From the NCBI RefSeq assembly GCF_020080835.1, contig NC_058158.1:28972305-29036304 (forward strand): a DNA stretch of 64,000 bases, written 5' to 3'. Shown here piece by piece: positions 46,526 to 58,023 of this stretch. Position 1 is the stretch's first letter. Each line of letters starts with the position of its first letter. The stretch comes from Cotesia glomerata. Its lineage: Eukaryota > Arthropoda > Insecta > Hymenoptera > Braconidae. The translations under genes were made by a program, and so were the position numbers. A model generated the notes under the pieces. That model was not told the DNA's origin and ran no database searches. It worked only from the letters and a program-made list of their open reading frames with translations.

Positions 46526-49204
46526 ATGGCTGTACAGTTGGACGGCGGGGGGAAAGAGGATTTAAAAACACAATTTGTCACGAGGGAAGGTACATATAAA
46601 CTGATGACATTGTCTGAATATTCACGTCCTAATCGTGTAGGCAACACGGACACGAGAGGTAGTGCATCAGTCAGGGTATCATTTGTTACTTTGCCGGATC
46701 CAGCCGACCCCACGGGGACACAAGGACTTGGTGATCGAATGTGCTTTAATTTTGGAAAGGAATTATTTGTTTATGTTTACCGGGGTGTTAAAAAGGTTTG
46801 TATTTTTATTATTTATTTATATATATTTATTTATGTTTTTTATTAACCTTTTTATGATTCAATAAGTAACATAACCTATAAATTATTGTATCTGACTCCA
46901 TCTTTTCTTGATCATACCACACCTACTTGGACATAAATATATATTTTTTTTATTACTTTAAACATTCTTTTTTTGTTTAATTTACAATGATTAAAATAGC
47001 AGACATCTGATATTTTTTCTTTGTCAACTAATTACTTGCTACTATAAAATATTCATCAAAAATTTTTTTATTTTTTTTGCATTCACTTTTTTTTTAATTT
47101 CTTTATTAATATTTTAATAGTTTTATTGTCACAATTTGTAATTAAATTATGTATATTCATTGATGAGTGAATGAAATGTATTTTAGGGTCACTCTATGAT
47201 TGTTTAAATTATTTTTTTTTATCAATAAAAAATAATAATTCTTATTAAATTGAATTTATTAAAAAAAAAAATTATAACTATTTTTTTTGGGCATGAATTG
47301 TTTAATTGTCTAATAATTGTTAAATTTACAAAAAAATATATTTATTGATAATTAAATGTTTGAATTAGGCGGTGGATCTGAATAAGCCAGTTGATAAAAA
47401 ATTATACAAAGGAACAAACCCAACGTGTCATAATTTTAATCAAACAACAGCAACAGCTGATACAGCACCATTGCTAGTGGGATTTTCAACCGGACAAATT
47501 CAACTTATCGATCCGATAAAAAAAGAGTTAAATAAATTGTACAATGAAGAGGTAAACTTTTAGTTGTTAATAATATATAAATGTCAAGTATAAATAATTG
47601 ATATAGTATAAAATTAAACTATAACCAAGTTGAATAACAAATTCATATTTAATAATTTGCAGAGGCTTATTGACAAAACAAAAGTAACGTGTATAAAGTG
47701 GGTACCGGGATCGAGCAATTTATTTCTGGTATCCCACAGTTCTGGTCAACTTTATCTCTACAATTGGGAACTTCCTTGCGGTACAACCTCACCGCATTAT
47801 CAGCCATTTAAATCCGGCGATGGGTACGCTATTCATACATGTAAAACAAAATCAACGAGAAACCCACTCTACAGATGGGTAATTGGCGCTGAGGGATGCT
47901 GTATAAATGAATTTGCCTTCAGTCCATGTGGTACCAATTTAGCAGTTGTATCACAAGATGGTTTTCTCCGTGTATTTCACTACGACACAATGGAGCTGGT
48001 TGGTTCAGCGCGCAGTTATTTTGGAGGTTTCTTGTGTGTATGCTGGTCACCAGACGGACGTTACGTCGTTGTGGGAGGTGAAGATGATTTAGTAACAATA
48101 TGGAGCTTTCATGAGAAACGTGTTGTTGCACGTGGCCAGGGTCACCACAGTTGGGTCAGTGTTGTTGCATTTGATCCATTCACCACGTGTTACGGCGAAG
48201 CTGACGGTGATTTTAGTGGATCAGATGACGAAGCGATGCAGCAACAACATCAACACAATAACCACAATCATTTCAATGATAAATCGAACAGACTGTCAAC
48301 AACGTCACAGGGAGTTCACTCAAACCGAAATTCATGTAGTTCTGAATTACGTGTGCCTGGTGGTACGTGCTATCGGCTTGGTAGTGTTTCTGAGGACACT
48401 CAATTATGTTTGTGGGATATAACTGAGGACGTATTGAGGCAGCCGGTGTGTGCCAAGCAAAGAGTATCGGCTGCTGGCTCAGGTACACTCTCATCATCTG
48501 GTACTTTGAGCAGTGGTAATGGTGCGACCTCTAATCACGTTACGAACAATACTAAATTTAATAATATTAATAATGTAAGTTTTAACAAAGATAGCACGGG
48601 TAGTCATAATAACTCAGACAGTAGTACGAATAATAGCAGCACAAATACAGCTGTATCAACGGTTAATTCATTAACTCAAAGATTTGCTGGTCTTGGTTTT
48701 GGGGAACGTAATAAGGGTGATAATCATAAGAGAAATTTTAGTCTGACGATGAGATCCAGTAGCACAAGTAATAATAGTAATACAGTGGTTAACAGTGGCG
48801 ATAACAATAAAGCTAGTAGTAATAATACAAATACAAGTAATTTAAATAGTGTCGGTGGTAACAGTATAGGGGGTAGTAATAAAAAAGCAAGTTTTGTGAT
48901 GGACGATCCAATGCGATTGATTGGAACTGCATGGTGTCCTCGATTTGACGAGTGTCCAGTATTGGAGCCACTTGTGTGTAAAAAATTAGCACACGAACGA
49001 TTGACTGAATTAGTATTTAGGGAAGATTGTTTCGTTACTGCGTGCCAGGATGGATATGTTTATACGTGGGCAAGACCTGGTCAACAGCACATGGTAAGCA
49101 GCACCTTGCACAGACCACACCATCATAGTAATTTACTCACAAATATTAATTCCATGCGACTTAATGATCTCTGATGTAACAATAACATTTATTTTTTTTC
49201 CTTC

Positions 49205-49256
<52 letters not shown>

Positions 49257-49589
49257 AATGTAAAAGCTTCACCAATTTGATTCTTTACTGTTAATTGTTA
49301 TTATTATTATTTTTAATTATTATCACCATTATTATTATCATTAATATTATTATATTTTTATTCAATTATTTTATGTATTAAATTTTCGTATCAAGTGCAT
49401 TTTATGTTTTAAACATAAAAAAATATACAACTATACATAAATAAATTATTATATTTAAATATTCCCAACATATTTATATTTAAATACAATCATAGAAGAT
49501 CTGTAGCGCTTCGAATGATTATTACTTTTAATAAAAAATATTTTTGTTTTGTTAATTTTGTTAGTAAAAATTAATTATTGGTTGAAATA

Positions 49590-49647
<58 letters not shown>

Positions 49648-52021
49648 AAGATTTAATATAATTTTTTATTATATACAATCAAAAATTGAGATTTAAATTG
49701 AGCTTTTATCTGCATCAAAGTATTACAATAGATGATTAGATGTTTTACATGTGAATTGAAATTTTTTTTCATGTGAATCAGCTAAAATTTTAAATTATAG
49801 TTATTACTCTTATAATAATATCTTTCACATTTGAGTGTGTGGTTGTGTGCCATTATGAGGAGGGTGGAAAAAGCGTTAAAGATCTTCTACGGGTTTAAAC
49901 ATATCGCGTTCCAGATGCCATAAGGGCGTATACCGGTAAAAGGTCCCGGTGAAAAGCCATAAGGGCGTATAAAAAATTTTTTTTCGGGAATCATTGCTAG
50001 TTTCATCTGAAATGTGCAGAAATGCAAAAAAAAAAATTTTATACGCCCTTATGGCTCCCGAGACCCACCTCGGATGCCATAAGGGCGTATAATAAAAACT
50101 CTATTATTTTTTCTGTCCAAAAAAATGTTTAGTTAGGCGAAAAATTTTTTTTTGCATTTCTGCACGTTTCATACAAAAATACGTTGATTCCCGAAAAAAA
50201 ATTTTTTTGATACGCCCTTATGGCATCCGAGGTGAATTCCCGGGTGCCATAAGAGCATATAAAAAAAATTTTTTTCGGGAATCGATGTATTTTCGTCCAA
50301 AATGTGCAGAAATGCAAAAAAAAAAATTTTATACGCCCTTATGGTTCCCGGGTGCCATAAGGGTGTATAATTTTTATTCGCCCTTATGGCATCTGTAGCG
50401 CGATATGTTATTATTTCTACTGCAAATGTTACATTGAGAAATTTTTACGCACGTGGAAAATGAAAATTATTAAAAATTTTAATCATAAAATAAAAAAAAG
50501 CAATAGCTGCACAAGTTATTAGAAGAAACAAATTGTATATTTATAATTATTAATTAATTTTGCATCTACTTTTGCCTTTCTACTATGATCTTTCACTATT
50601 ATATATAATTATTATTATTTTTATTAATTAATAATATATATTAAAGGGCAGGTCCCTTTTTTCCACCCTCCGATAATTAACCTTTATATATACTGTATTT
50701 AGAATTTAATTACAGTCAATCTGGATAAATTAATCCCGTCAAAATAATATTATTTTATAAAATGACATTGAAGTATTACATGATTTATAAATTTCTTTCA
50801 TTATGTACGTAACTTTTAAAAGTCGTTTTAAATTACCGGGGAAAATTAAAGTTATCCTGGTTGACTGCAGTTTAATCAGATTAAATAGAATAAATAAAGT
50901 GTAGAAAAAATATAAATTATGCAACGAGACCATTGCCCAAAAAAAAAAACAATTATTATACATACAATAAATAAAGTAATAATAGCAATGTGACATTGAT
51001 TTTTTTTTGTTTATAAATACAAATTGCATTGTCTTAAAATAAATACAAACAAAATATGAATGGAATAATATTGTTGCTTGCTTCCTGCTTGAATTTAATT
51101 TTTTGCCGTATGCGTGTTATTATTTATTATTAAAAAAATGAAAATCCCAGTTTTTTATTTTCTTTACTATGATCATTATTATAATTATTATTAATTTAAG
51201 TTTGAATGTTCATATTACTTACAAAATAATAGTCATAAATTTTCGATGCCAAATTGAATAAAATTTTTCTTTATTGTATCTATTATTGTTGTTATAATAG
51301 ATTTTATTTTAAATACTATGCTTGTAATTTAAATTTTATTAGCAATATATACGACAAATAATATTTTATTGTAATTAAAAAAATGCTTGCGCTTAAATAA
51401 CTTCCTCACTCATTTATTAGATAAATGTATAATATTTCGCTATGGAAAATGAATATGCTAAAAAAATGAATGAGTTGCTTGCAAGATAACGTGAATTGCT
51501 GCTCCACTTTATCGCATGGTACGTATACTTTTTATTTCATTTTATTTTTTTATAATCTAAACCATATTTATGCTTAACACACAAATTTTATGCTTAGATA
51601 GTAATTTTTAATAATTAATAATTTAGAATGTTGACATTAGATTTTATAGATTATTTTTACTCTTAAACTTTCCTATTATCAACACATTTACAATATATTA
51701 AAAAATAATATTAAAGTTAATTGTCATTAAAAATTTTATAGCAATGAAATTATTATGAAAAAAATTTTTTAAAAATTTCTACTAATAATTTTTTTTAATT
51801 TTCATATGTGAAATTTTTTTCTTAATAATTTTATTGCTGTTAAATTCTTAAAAAATTTTTTTCTGTTATCTTCAGTGTCTTATTAAAAATTTTAATCTGT
51901 AATTAAATTTTAATAAAATTAATTGATTATATAAGTAATTATATTTTTTCAACAGCCAGGACAAATAATAAATGCTTCACACATCGTGAGCCCTGGTAAA
52001 AACGGAGGAACTATTGTATAG
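46526..52021 (+). CDS. WDR20: WDR20 homologue, WD40 cofactor of USP12/USP46
   Basis: Exons 46526-46795, 47369-47551, 47663-49093 and a terminal exon 51956-52021 (PGQIINASHIVSPGKNGGTIV), all phase 0; 649 residues. WD repeats are visible as TCIKWVPGSSNLFLVSHSSG, CINEFAFSPCGTNLAVVSQD, LCVCWSPDGRYVVVGGEDDL, the stretch around HHSWVSVVAFDPF, then SVSEDTQLCLWDIT and a last blade near the C-terminus (CFVTACQDGYVYTWARPG). Between the last blades lies a roughly 150-residue Ser/Asn/Thr-rich insertion (about 300-455), longer than in vertebrates. WDR20 family proteins bind and activate the USP12/USP46-UAF1 deubiquitinases. Two other C-terminal ends are possible (see 49094-49174 and 52028-52168). The 2.9-kb last intron holds a palindromic element and a long (TG)n tract. 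Confidence 0.9.
49094..49174 (+). CDS. WDR20: WDR20 alternative C-terminus by read-through of the last donor
   Basis: If the GTAAGC donor at 49094 is not used, the frame adds 26 residues (VSSTLHRPHHHSNLLTNINS and on) and stops at 49174, followed by an AT-rich tail with an (TTA)n run at 49207-49254. The donor is strong, so this would be a minor or retained-intron form. Confidence 0.35.
   Translation, partial: VSSTLHRPHHHSNLLTNINSMRLNDL
49207..49254. repeat. (TTA)n microsatellite
   Basis: About 16 TTA units just downstream of the read-through stop of WDR20. More interrupted TTA/ATT words continue to about 49360. Confidence 0.9.
49591..49644. repeat. (TG)27 microsatellite
   Basis: A pure TG tract of 54 bases in the last WDR20 intron. 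Such alternating purine-pyrimidine runs can adopt Z-DNA and are often length-variable between individuals. Confidence 0.95.
49852..50677. repeat. Outer inverted repeat around the palindromic element
   Basis: ATTATGAGGAGGGTGGAAAA (from 49852) is matched in reverse complement by TTTTTTCCACCCTCCGATAA (ending near 50677). The 508-bp palindromic element at 49900-50407 lies inside, so this looks like one fold-back inside another. Confidence 0.55.
49900..50407. mobile_element. Palindromic element with GCCATAAGGGCGTATA ends, intact copy
   Basis: The termini CATATCGCGTTCCAGATGCC and GGCATCTGTAGCGCGATATG are inverted with two mismatches. Inside, at least four sub-units of the form GCCATAAGGGCGTATAA, an A/T run, CGGGAATC, a TTTCRTCYRAAATGTGCAGA phrase and the reverse complement TTATACGCCCTTATGGC make nested hairpins. 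There is no coding capacity. In WDR20 pre-mRNA it would form a large structured domain. Relative at 32758-33700. Confidence 0.75.
50680..51955. other. WDR20 intron, no further feature
   Basis: AT-rich. A GC-richer patch at 51470-51530 (GCAAGATAACGTGAATTGCTGC) has no matched splice sites in frame. The acceptor at 51955 follows a good pyrimidine tract. Confidence 0.5.
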
Positions 52022-52027
52022 CTACAG

Positions 52028-52168
52028 GAAATAGACAAGAATGATTCATCTTCTTCATCGCTAACAAGAAAACAAGAAGATGATGACGTCTATGAAGAAT
52101 TTTCACGATTGACTGAATTATTATTTATACCACCAACACAACATCGACGATTATATTATTATATATAA
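52028..52168 (+). CDS. WDR20: WDR20 alternative terminal exon by use of a downstream acceptor
   Basis: Seventy-two bases after the first acceptor a second AG (CTACAG, ending 52027) opens a 46-codon frame in the same phase: EIDKNDSSSSSLTRKQEDDD, then VYEEFSRLTELLFIPPTQHR and a stop at 52166-52168. Codon usage and charge pattern look coding, and AATAAA follows at 52185-52190. The WDR20 product would be 674 residues with an acidic tail. The first 52028-52168 bases could instead be 3' UTR of the main form. Confidence 0.4.
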   Translation, partial: EIDKNDSSSSSLTRKQEDDDVYEEFSRLTELLFIPPTQHRRLYYYI

Positions 52169-52184
52169 TCGACAAACGAAATTA

Positions 52185-52190
52185 AATAAA
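52185..52190 (+). terminator. Poly(A) signal of WDR20
   Basis: AATAAA located 164 bases after the main stop at 52021 and 17 after the alternative stop. Position-based call. Confidence 0.4.
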
Positions 52191-54309
52191 ACTAAAAGTC
52201 CATTTAAAAAAAAATATATAAATCCACATACTCAAAGTAATAATAATATTAATTATTATTATTATTGTGTCCAAATGATAATAATATTAAATAAATAAAA
52301 CAAGCATTTCTCAAAATATAAAACTCAAAATTTTCTAGCTCAAACGAAATAAAAAAAGAAAAATAAATAAATATCTTAATTAATAATTTAAATTTTTACA
52401 TGCTTTTTGTACTATTTTTTATTATTGTTGAATGCTCGTGGGTTTTAGATATTGATTACATTTTTAATTAAATGCAATTAATAACTAAACAATTGTAATA
52501 AAAAGTTTTGGTTTAAATTAATGTCGTTTAAAGAACAAATAATATTATCTTTCATACGTCATTCCAATTATCCGTTTGTTACCCGTAGATAAATATATTA
52601 ATGTTTTATTATTTATTATAATTATAATAAAAAATTTTATTATTGCGTTGTTTTTTTCAATATTGAAATAATAAATAAAGTTGTTTCTACTTTGTGAATA
52701 ATGTTTATTTTAAAATGAAACAAACGTTTTTATGTTTCTATCGTTAATATAAATGATTAATTTAATTAAATTTATTGTAGATTATATAATTAATTTAAAT
52801 ACTCATTCAAATCGCCATTTATAAATTGCCTTATAGTAAAATCGTAAGTAAAAAAGAAAAAAAAATAATAACAAATAAAGATTCTAATAGCAAAGTTTTT
52901 TAGCTTAACGTTTAATGTTTTAAAATGAAAAAGATAAACATGTAAAAAAAAAACAAAGAATGAATGAACTATGGTGAATAATTTTTTTTTAAAATTAATG
53001 AATACGAAATCTGCTTTATTAATTGAAAATCCATGAATATGAAAATAAATAAATGAATATAATGAGTATACTCTTAAGTATACGATCAGTTATTAAAAAA
53101 TCATTAGTAGAAATAATATCTGAGAACTATATAAATTTATATATGTATAATTGTTATTTTTAACAGATTCAATTCATTATTATCTTGGTTGATTTTAATA
53201 CTTAATAACAGATTTGTAAAAAAAAAATATCATATTGTTTAGTTTTTATTAAAAACAGTTGATAAAATTATACAGTTCTCATTTATATAAATGTATTGTG
53301 AAGTATATATATAAAAAACAAATTTAAAAATTTAAACGTATAAAAATAACAAATTATAGGCACTTTAAAACAGTAAACTTTTAGACAGTATTAAATAATA
53401 AATATGTTCAAGGTGGAACTTGATATAATTATTAATTATTTATAAAATATTCAATGAAAATAAGTTCTTTAATAAAAAAAAAATATGAGACTTTTAATAT
53501 ATTTCTTGGTATTATTTATTGTTATTTCTTCTTTTAAACTCATTTTGATCTATTTTAATTAAAAAAAAAACAAACCTTTTTATTTAAAAAAAAAATTTTT
53601 GGTCAAACATTTATCCAAATTAATTAATGAGATTGAAATTAGCAGATATCTGACATATTTTCTTGTTTTTATTACAAATCACTGTTAAAAAAAGATATTT
53701 TTAAAAATTTGCATTTTTAACTTTTAAATGTGGAATTTTTTTATTAAAATTTTTTTTTATAATAATTTAGTTATTATAATCATTCAAAAAATTGACAAAT
53801 GTCTTTCAATTTTAGTATCATATTAATTAACAATGCTTTGAATCAATTTTAGAGACTGATAATTATTGTTTGATACGCACAGTTTGTTTTATGAATTTTT
53901 TTTTGATATATATAACCGGAAATAAATTCACTATTCTTTTGTTTTTAATAGTTTGTTAAATCATAAGGTTTCGATAGCTGACATTAAACATTAGCAAAAT
54001 TTTTGTTTATTTTTTCTTTGTATAAAATTTTTAAGTTTTTTTTTTCCGCTTAGACCAAAAGTACTAGTAAAATATAAAATGTATTTTAAAAGTTTCCGCT
54101 ATTAGTCATAAAGTTGCTTTTACCGACTAAGTGAGAAAATAATAAACAGAATTACGCCATTAAAATTAAATAAAAACCCAAACATTTCATCACGTGGATT
54201 AAAAAAATTATTATTTATCTTTATTTTTTAATAAGTATTAGTTAAAAAAAAATATTATTAACCAATCGAGTGAATAAAAAATTTTTTATTATTGTCAAAA
54301 TAAATAGCA
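52191..54309. other. Intergenic, AT-rich, with one MITE
   Basis: No exon seen. 53632-53826 is a MITE of the GAAATTAGCAGACATCT family (left GATTGAAATTAGCAGATATC, right GACAAATGTCTTTCAATTTT). The last 120 bp before 54310 should hold the promoter of the PBZ gene. Confidence 0.5.
53632..53826. mobile_element. MITE, GAAATTAGCAGACATCT family
   Basis: About 195 bp, with inverted ends TTGAAATTAGCAGATATCTG and CAAATGTCTTTCAATTTTAG and an A/T-only centre. Confidence 0.6.
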
Positions 54310-56225
54310 ATGGATAAAAAAAATTCCGATGGCAAACGTAAAGTAAGTATATATTTTTTATGAAAATTTAAAAAAAATTCAAGCGTAATTCATTAATTTT
54401 TGTTGTAATTATTGTATTTATATATTTTAGTCTCGATCGAGTAATGAAGGTCCACCAGATAAAAAATCACGTATAGACATTGAAAATATTTTATTACCAT
54501 GTGAAGATCGTAATAACAATTTGAGTTCTCATAGTATACAGAATGTACTTGAGAGTTTAAACTCGTCAAAAGTTGAATTAATCAAGTCTAGTAATGATCC
54601 GTCGACATCCAAAGAAAGTCCAACAGATTTAAATGAAAATATTACTGATGGAGCTGAAATTAGCAATGATTTTACGCCAAATGAAAACACCATCGATAAA
54701 ATTAGGTATGACTATATATTATGAAAATTAAGTTAGCCGACATCTAAAAATTTTTATGATTTTTTTTTATATTGGAAAAATGATTACAAAAGAAAATTTC
54801 ATTCGTAAAAAAGTTGATAAACTATAAATGCAATTTTCAAAAAATATTTTTTAGTTCTAATTTTATAAATAAAAAAAAATTAAAAAATTAAAAACGTCGG
54901 CTAATTTTAATATTATCTAGATATTTTATTTTGACAAATTAATGGTCAACAAATGATTAAAAATCATGATATTGAAATCAACTGACATCTTACAATTTTT
55001 TAGATTTTTATAGTGATACTGAAATTAGCAGACATGACAATTTTTTTATTTTTATTGAAAAATAAATTTTGCCTAGAAAATTATTTAAAAAAAATTTCAT
55101 TTATAATTTTTAAAAGCTTCTAAGTATGGAATTTTTCAAATAAATTTTCTTTGCTATAATTTATCTTTTAAAAAATTTCTAAAAATTATCACATGTCTCT
55201 CAATTTCAGTATAATTTTTTACAAAAATTAAATGATTATAAAAAAATAATTTTTAAGTGCGAATTTTCAAAAATATTTTTTTATGAAAATTGATTTGTTA
55301 TAAAAATTAAAAAAATTTTCAAAAGTCTGTTGATTTCTGAATCATTAAAAATCTAAATAATTTTATAATTATTTTCTATATAAATTTTTTTATGATCTTT
55401 AATCTTTCATTATTTTATTATCACTAAATATTTATAATTATAATGCAATTAATACTAATATATATGAACAGTGATAATCAAGAATCCAGTGAGAAAGATT
55501 CCAATGTAAATGAAGAAGATAAGCAAAATTGTCCAGATGAAGCTGTTGAACAATCACCGACAGTACATCAGTCTACATCCGTCGAAGAAGCTACTGGAAT
55601 ACGAGTTCCTGCTGTAAATACTAAAGATAAATTAATTGAATGTACAATTCTTGCCGATACTGTTGAGAAAAAAATAAAATGGAATGACAAAAAAAATTCA
55701 AGAAATGGAGATCCTTCAGGCGATTCAGTCAAAAATAGTCAAACTCCTCAATCATCAACAAAGACACCTGCAGTTCCACGAGCTAAATGTACTTTCGGTG
55801 CAAAATGTTTTAGGTAATTAATTATCTGATACATTTAAATCAAATAATTTTTTTATGATTCATTCAATATTTAAATTTATAATTATGACAGGTTAAATTC
55901 TGAACATAAAGTTAAGTACAGTCATCCTGGTGACGCTGATTTCGACGTCAAAGACAACAGACCAGAGTGTCGGCATGGGATTCACTGCTACCGGAAAAAT
56001 CCGCAACACAAAAAAGATTACAAACACACATTAGTTCGCCGAAAGCGAAAAGTAAATGCTAATCAGGTACAAGTGTTGAAAAAAGGCCAAGATGACGACA
56101 GCGACAGAGATTCAGATGATTCATCATTCGAAGAGTCTGTAGATGAATCTGAGTACGGGCCATCGGATTTGGATGAAAGTTCTGAGGAAGAAAATGATGT
56201 TGAAGATGATGACAGCGATTGGTGA
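54310..56225 (+). CDS. APLF-like protein with two PBZ zinc fingers and acidic tail
   Basis: Exons 54310-54342, 54431-54705, 55472-55813 and 55892-56225 with matching phases; 327 residues. The N-terminal 210 residues are Ser/Glu/Asn-rich and disordered, with a basic patch (KKNSDGKRKSRSS) that may be a nuclear localisation signal. Finger 1 is CTFGAKCFRLNSEH..YSH, followed by PGDADF; finger 2 is CRHGIHCYRKNPQH..YKH. Both have the C-x5-C-x6-H-x5-H spacing of poly(ADP-ribose)-binding zinc fingers. The tail is acidic and ends DDDSDW, like the histone-binding tail of aprataxin-and-PNK-like factor. The N-terminal FHA domain of vertebrate APLF is absent. Expected role: recruitment to PARP-modified chromatin and histone chaperoning in DNA break repair. 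The intron before finger 1's second half splits the finger. The second intron has two MITEs. Confidence 0.85.
54716..54916. mobile_element. MITE, GTTAGCCGACATCT subfamily, intronic
   Basis: Left AAAATTAAGTTAGCCGACAT, right ACGTCGGCTAATTTTAATAT. This complete copy is the best template for recognising the split copy at 58308/63736 (shared phrase AAATTTCATTCGTAAAAAAG in the middle). Confidence 0.7.
55010..55212. mobile_element. MITE, GAAATTAGCAGACATCT family, intronic
   Basis: Left GATACTGAAATTAGCAGACA and right ACATGTCTCTCAATTTCAGT. About 200 bp, no coding. Same intron of the PBZ gene as the copy at 54716. Confidence 0.65.
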
Positions 56226-56372
56226 ATTTAAATAAATTTTTCCGTCGATTTACAAAAAGTATTTTATTGTTTTAAATAAATACTGATATTTTTGTATATT
56301 TATCAAATGTTATATTTAATTAACAATTATTTATTTTTCATTGACCTGATTATGTATATAAATTAAAGTTTT

Positions 56373-56779
56373 TTCGTACCTTGTGGTCAAGTAACTAGTG
56401 AATCTAATTCAAGCCAATCGATGGACAATTCCATCAACTCTAAGTGCTCGAGAGAAATTCTCTCTTTACATAGATGTATGAGGTCCAACATTGCAAGCAT
56501 CGAATGTTTGAAAACGATGCTTACAATTTCTACTAGCGGGGCATAATTAATCTTCTACAGTAGCAATAAGGTAAAAGCCCCAGTATATGATCATGTACCA
56601 GTATATGATCATATATTGGGGCTTTTACCTTACTATAAAAAATAATTGTGCGACTAGAAAATTTCGAACCCATCGAACATATGTAAAGAGAGAATTTCTC
56701 TCGAGCACTTAGAGTTGATGGAATTGTCCATCGATTGGCTTGAATTAGATTCACTAGTTACTTGACCACAAGGTATGAA
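56373..56779. repeat. ~100-bp-arm palindrome between the PBZ gene and TSNAX
   Basis: Left arm 56373-56476 and right arm 56679-56779 are nearly exact reverse complements (core TAACTAGTGAATCTAATTCA, CGATGGACAATTCCATCAAC). The loop of about 200 bp contains a complete small MITE (56567-56632). A MITE with long arms; it would fold into a strong hairpin between two convergent 3' ends. Confidence 0.8.
56567..56632. mobile_element. 66-bp MITE with TAAGGTAAAAGCCCC ends
   Basis: TAAGGTAAAAGCCCC and GGGGCTTTTACCTTA are perfect 15-bp inverted ends; the middle repeats GTATATGATCAT. It is inserted in the loop of the larger palindrome. Confidence 0.75.
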
Positions 56780-56794
56780 AAAAATTTTAAGTTA

Positions 56795-56912
56795 TAAGGT
56801 AAAAGCCCCAATATATGATCATGTACCAGTATATGATCACTCCATGTATTTGTATACCTATATTTGTGAATATAGATCTGGTACGTGATCATCTATTGGG
56901 GCTTTTACCTTA
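56795..56912. mobile_element. 118-bp MITE with TAAGGTAAAAGCCCC ends
   Basis: Same 15-bp termini as 56567-56632 and the same ATATATGATCATGTACCAGT start, with a longer middle (TCTGGTACGTGATCATCTAT). Two family members 160 bp apart suggest the shorter is a deletion derivative. Confidence 0.75.
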
Positions 56913-57043
56913 TTTAATATTATTACAAAAGTTATATTTTAGTTTAATTATTTTCACTGTAATTATAATTACAGTACTTGAACGTTACAAAAGATAAGAA
57001 ATAGGTATAAAAATTTTAATCAAGTTGAAGTACTATAAATTAT

Positions 57044-58023
57044 TTAATAAGCTTGATAGCCTTCGTCATCATCGGGTGGATAATTTTCAACAGAAGCAAT
57101 AGCAGCATCTGCAAGCATATGCTTCGGCATTTCTGATCCACGTACTTTAATAGTATAACAAACGTTTTCCATTTTAACTAAACTTTGTTTCAGAACGTAG
57201 AGCTTACGGCGAATTTCCTTGCTTGAATTACCAGAGCAGCCGAGGAACCCTTTATAAATTTCTTTAACCAAATTGCAAGTTTTGTAGCAACTTGCAATGT
57301 CACCAAAAGCTAAATTGTTTATACATTTACGCATTAATTCACCAGTAAGATCAGCAACCCCAAGAATGTACTCGTTTGGTGTCATCAGTGTCCTGTACTC
57401 GGACGGAGAGTCATCCAAATCATCCAAATCAGCATTTTTATTTTCTTCTGTTGTCTGGTCTGCGTAGGTGAGATTCTTATCAACCTCTGTCCAATCCAAT
57501 AAAGAATCATCCTTCAAATAATTATAAAACGTCATTGCTTCTATGTACTCTTGAAGGCCAGCTGTGTAGGCTCGTAAGTACTGATACGGATCTTGATTGT
57601 TTAACTCGTGGGCAATATTTTTAAATAAAGTTTTTGCTAAATTATCCAAGCGTAGTTTAGCTTCATTTAGGATTGCGTCTGTTTTGCTTTCTTTGTCGAT
57701 GGTATGCAATAAAAATATTATGCGTTTGCTTTCAATAGTAATATCACGGCTGAATTTAACAATACGCTCATAACGATCATGTTTATCATCAAGTTCTGAT
57801 GCATACCCACGGAATTGTTGGATTACTGGATTACTTTCATCAATGTCATGTAAAATTTCTTTACCTTTATCACCGAAGTTTATTTTATTTTTGTTGCCCT
57901 GATGATGGTTGCGATTACGCCTGTTGCCATGGCTACCTATAAAAATAGAAAACATTAAGATTTACTGGGTAGATTAGAAAATTTTATTGATTAGTTAAAA
58001 TATTTACTTCTTGAATGTGACAT
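57044..58023 (-). CDS. TSNAX: Translin-associated protein X (Trax), C3PO nuclease subunit
   Basis: Exon 1 is 58023-58008 (MSHSR plus one base), exon 2 is 57936-57044; 302 residues. The short first exon is supported by phase: A+GT gives Ser and leads into SSHGNRR. Without it the frame would start at an intronic ATG (57955). Trax forms C3PO with translin, an RNase that removes the passenger strand during siRNA loading and trims tRNA 5' leaders. The catalytic acidic residues are present: E135 and E138 in QEYIEA, D201 and E205 in ADLTGE, with spacing like the human E126/E129/D193/E197. The all-alpha fold shows in KHDRYERIVKFSRDITIESK and in GSEMPKHMLAD near the C-terminus. The N-terminal stretch is basic (possible nuclear signal). 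Convergent with the PBZ gene. Confidence 0.93.

Noticed and set aside
47919..48497. Alternate-frame and antisense frames in the WDR20 third exon
   Set aside because: Overlap the well-supported WD40 frame completely.
49900..50407. CRISPR-like array of regularly repeated units
   Set aside because: Units alternate in orientation and form palindromes, with no unique spacers; the setting is an animal intron.
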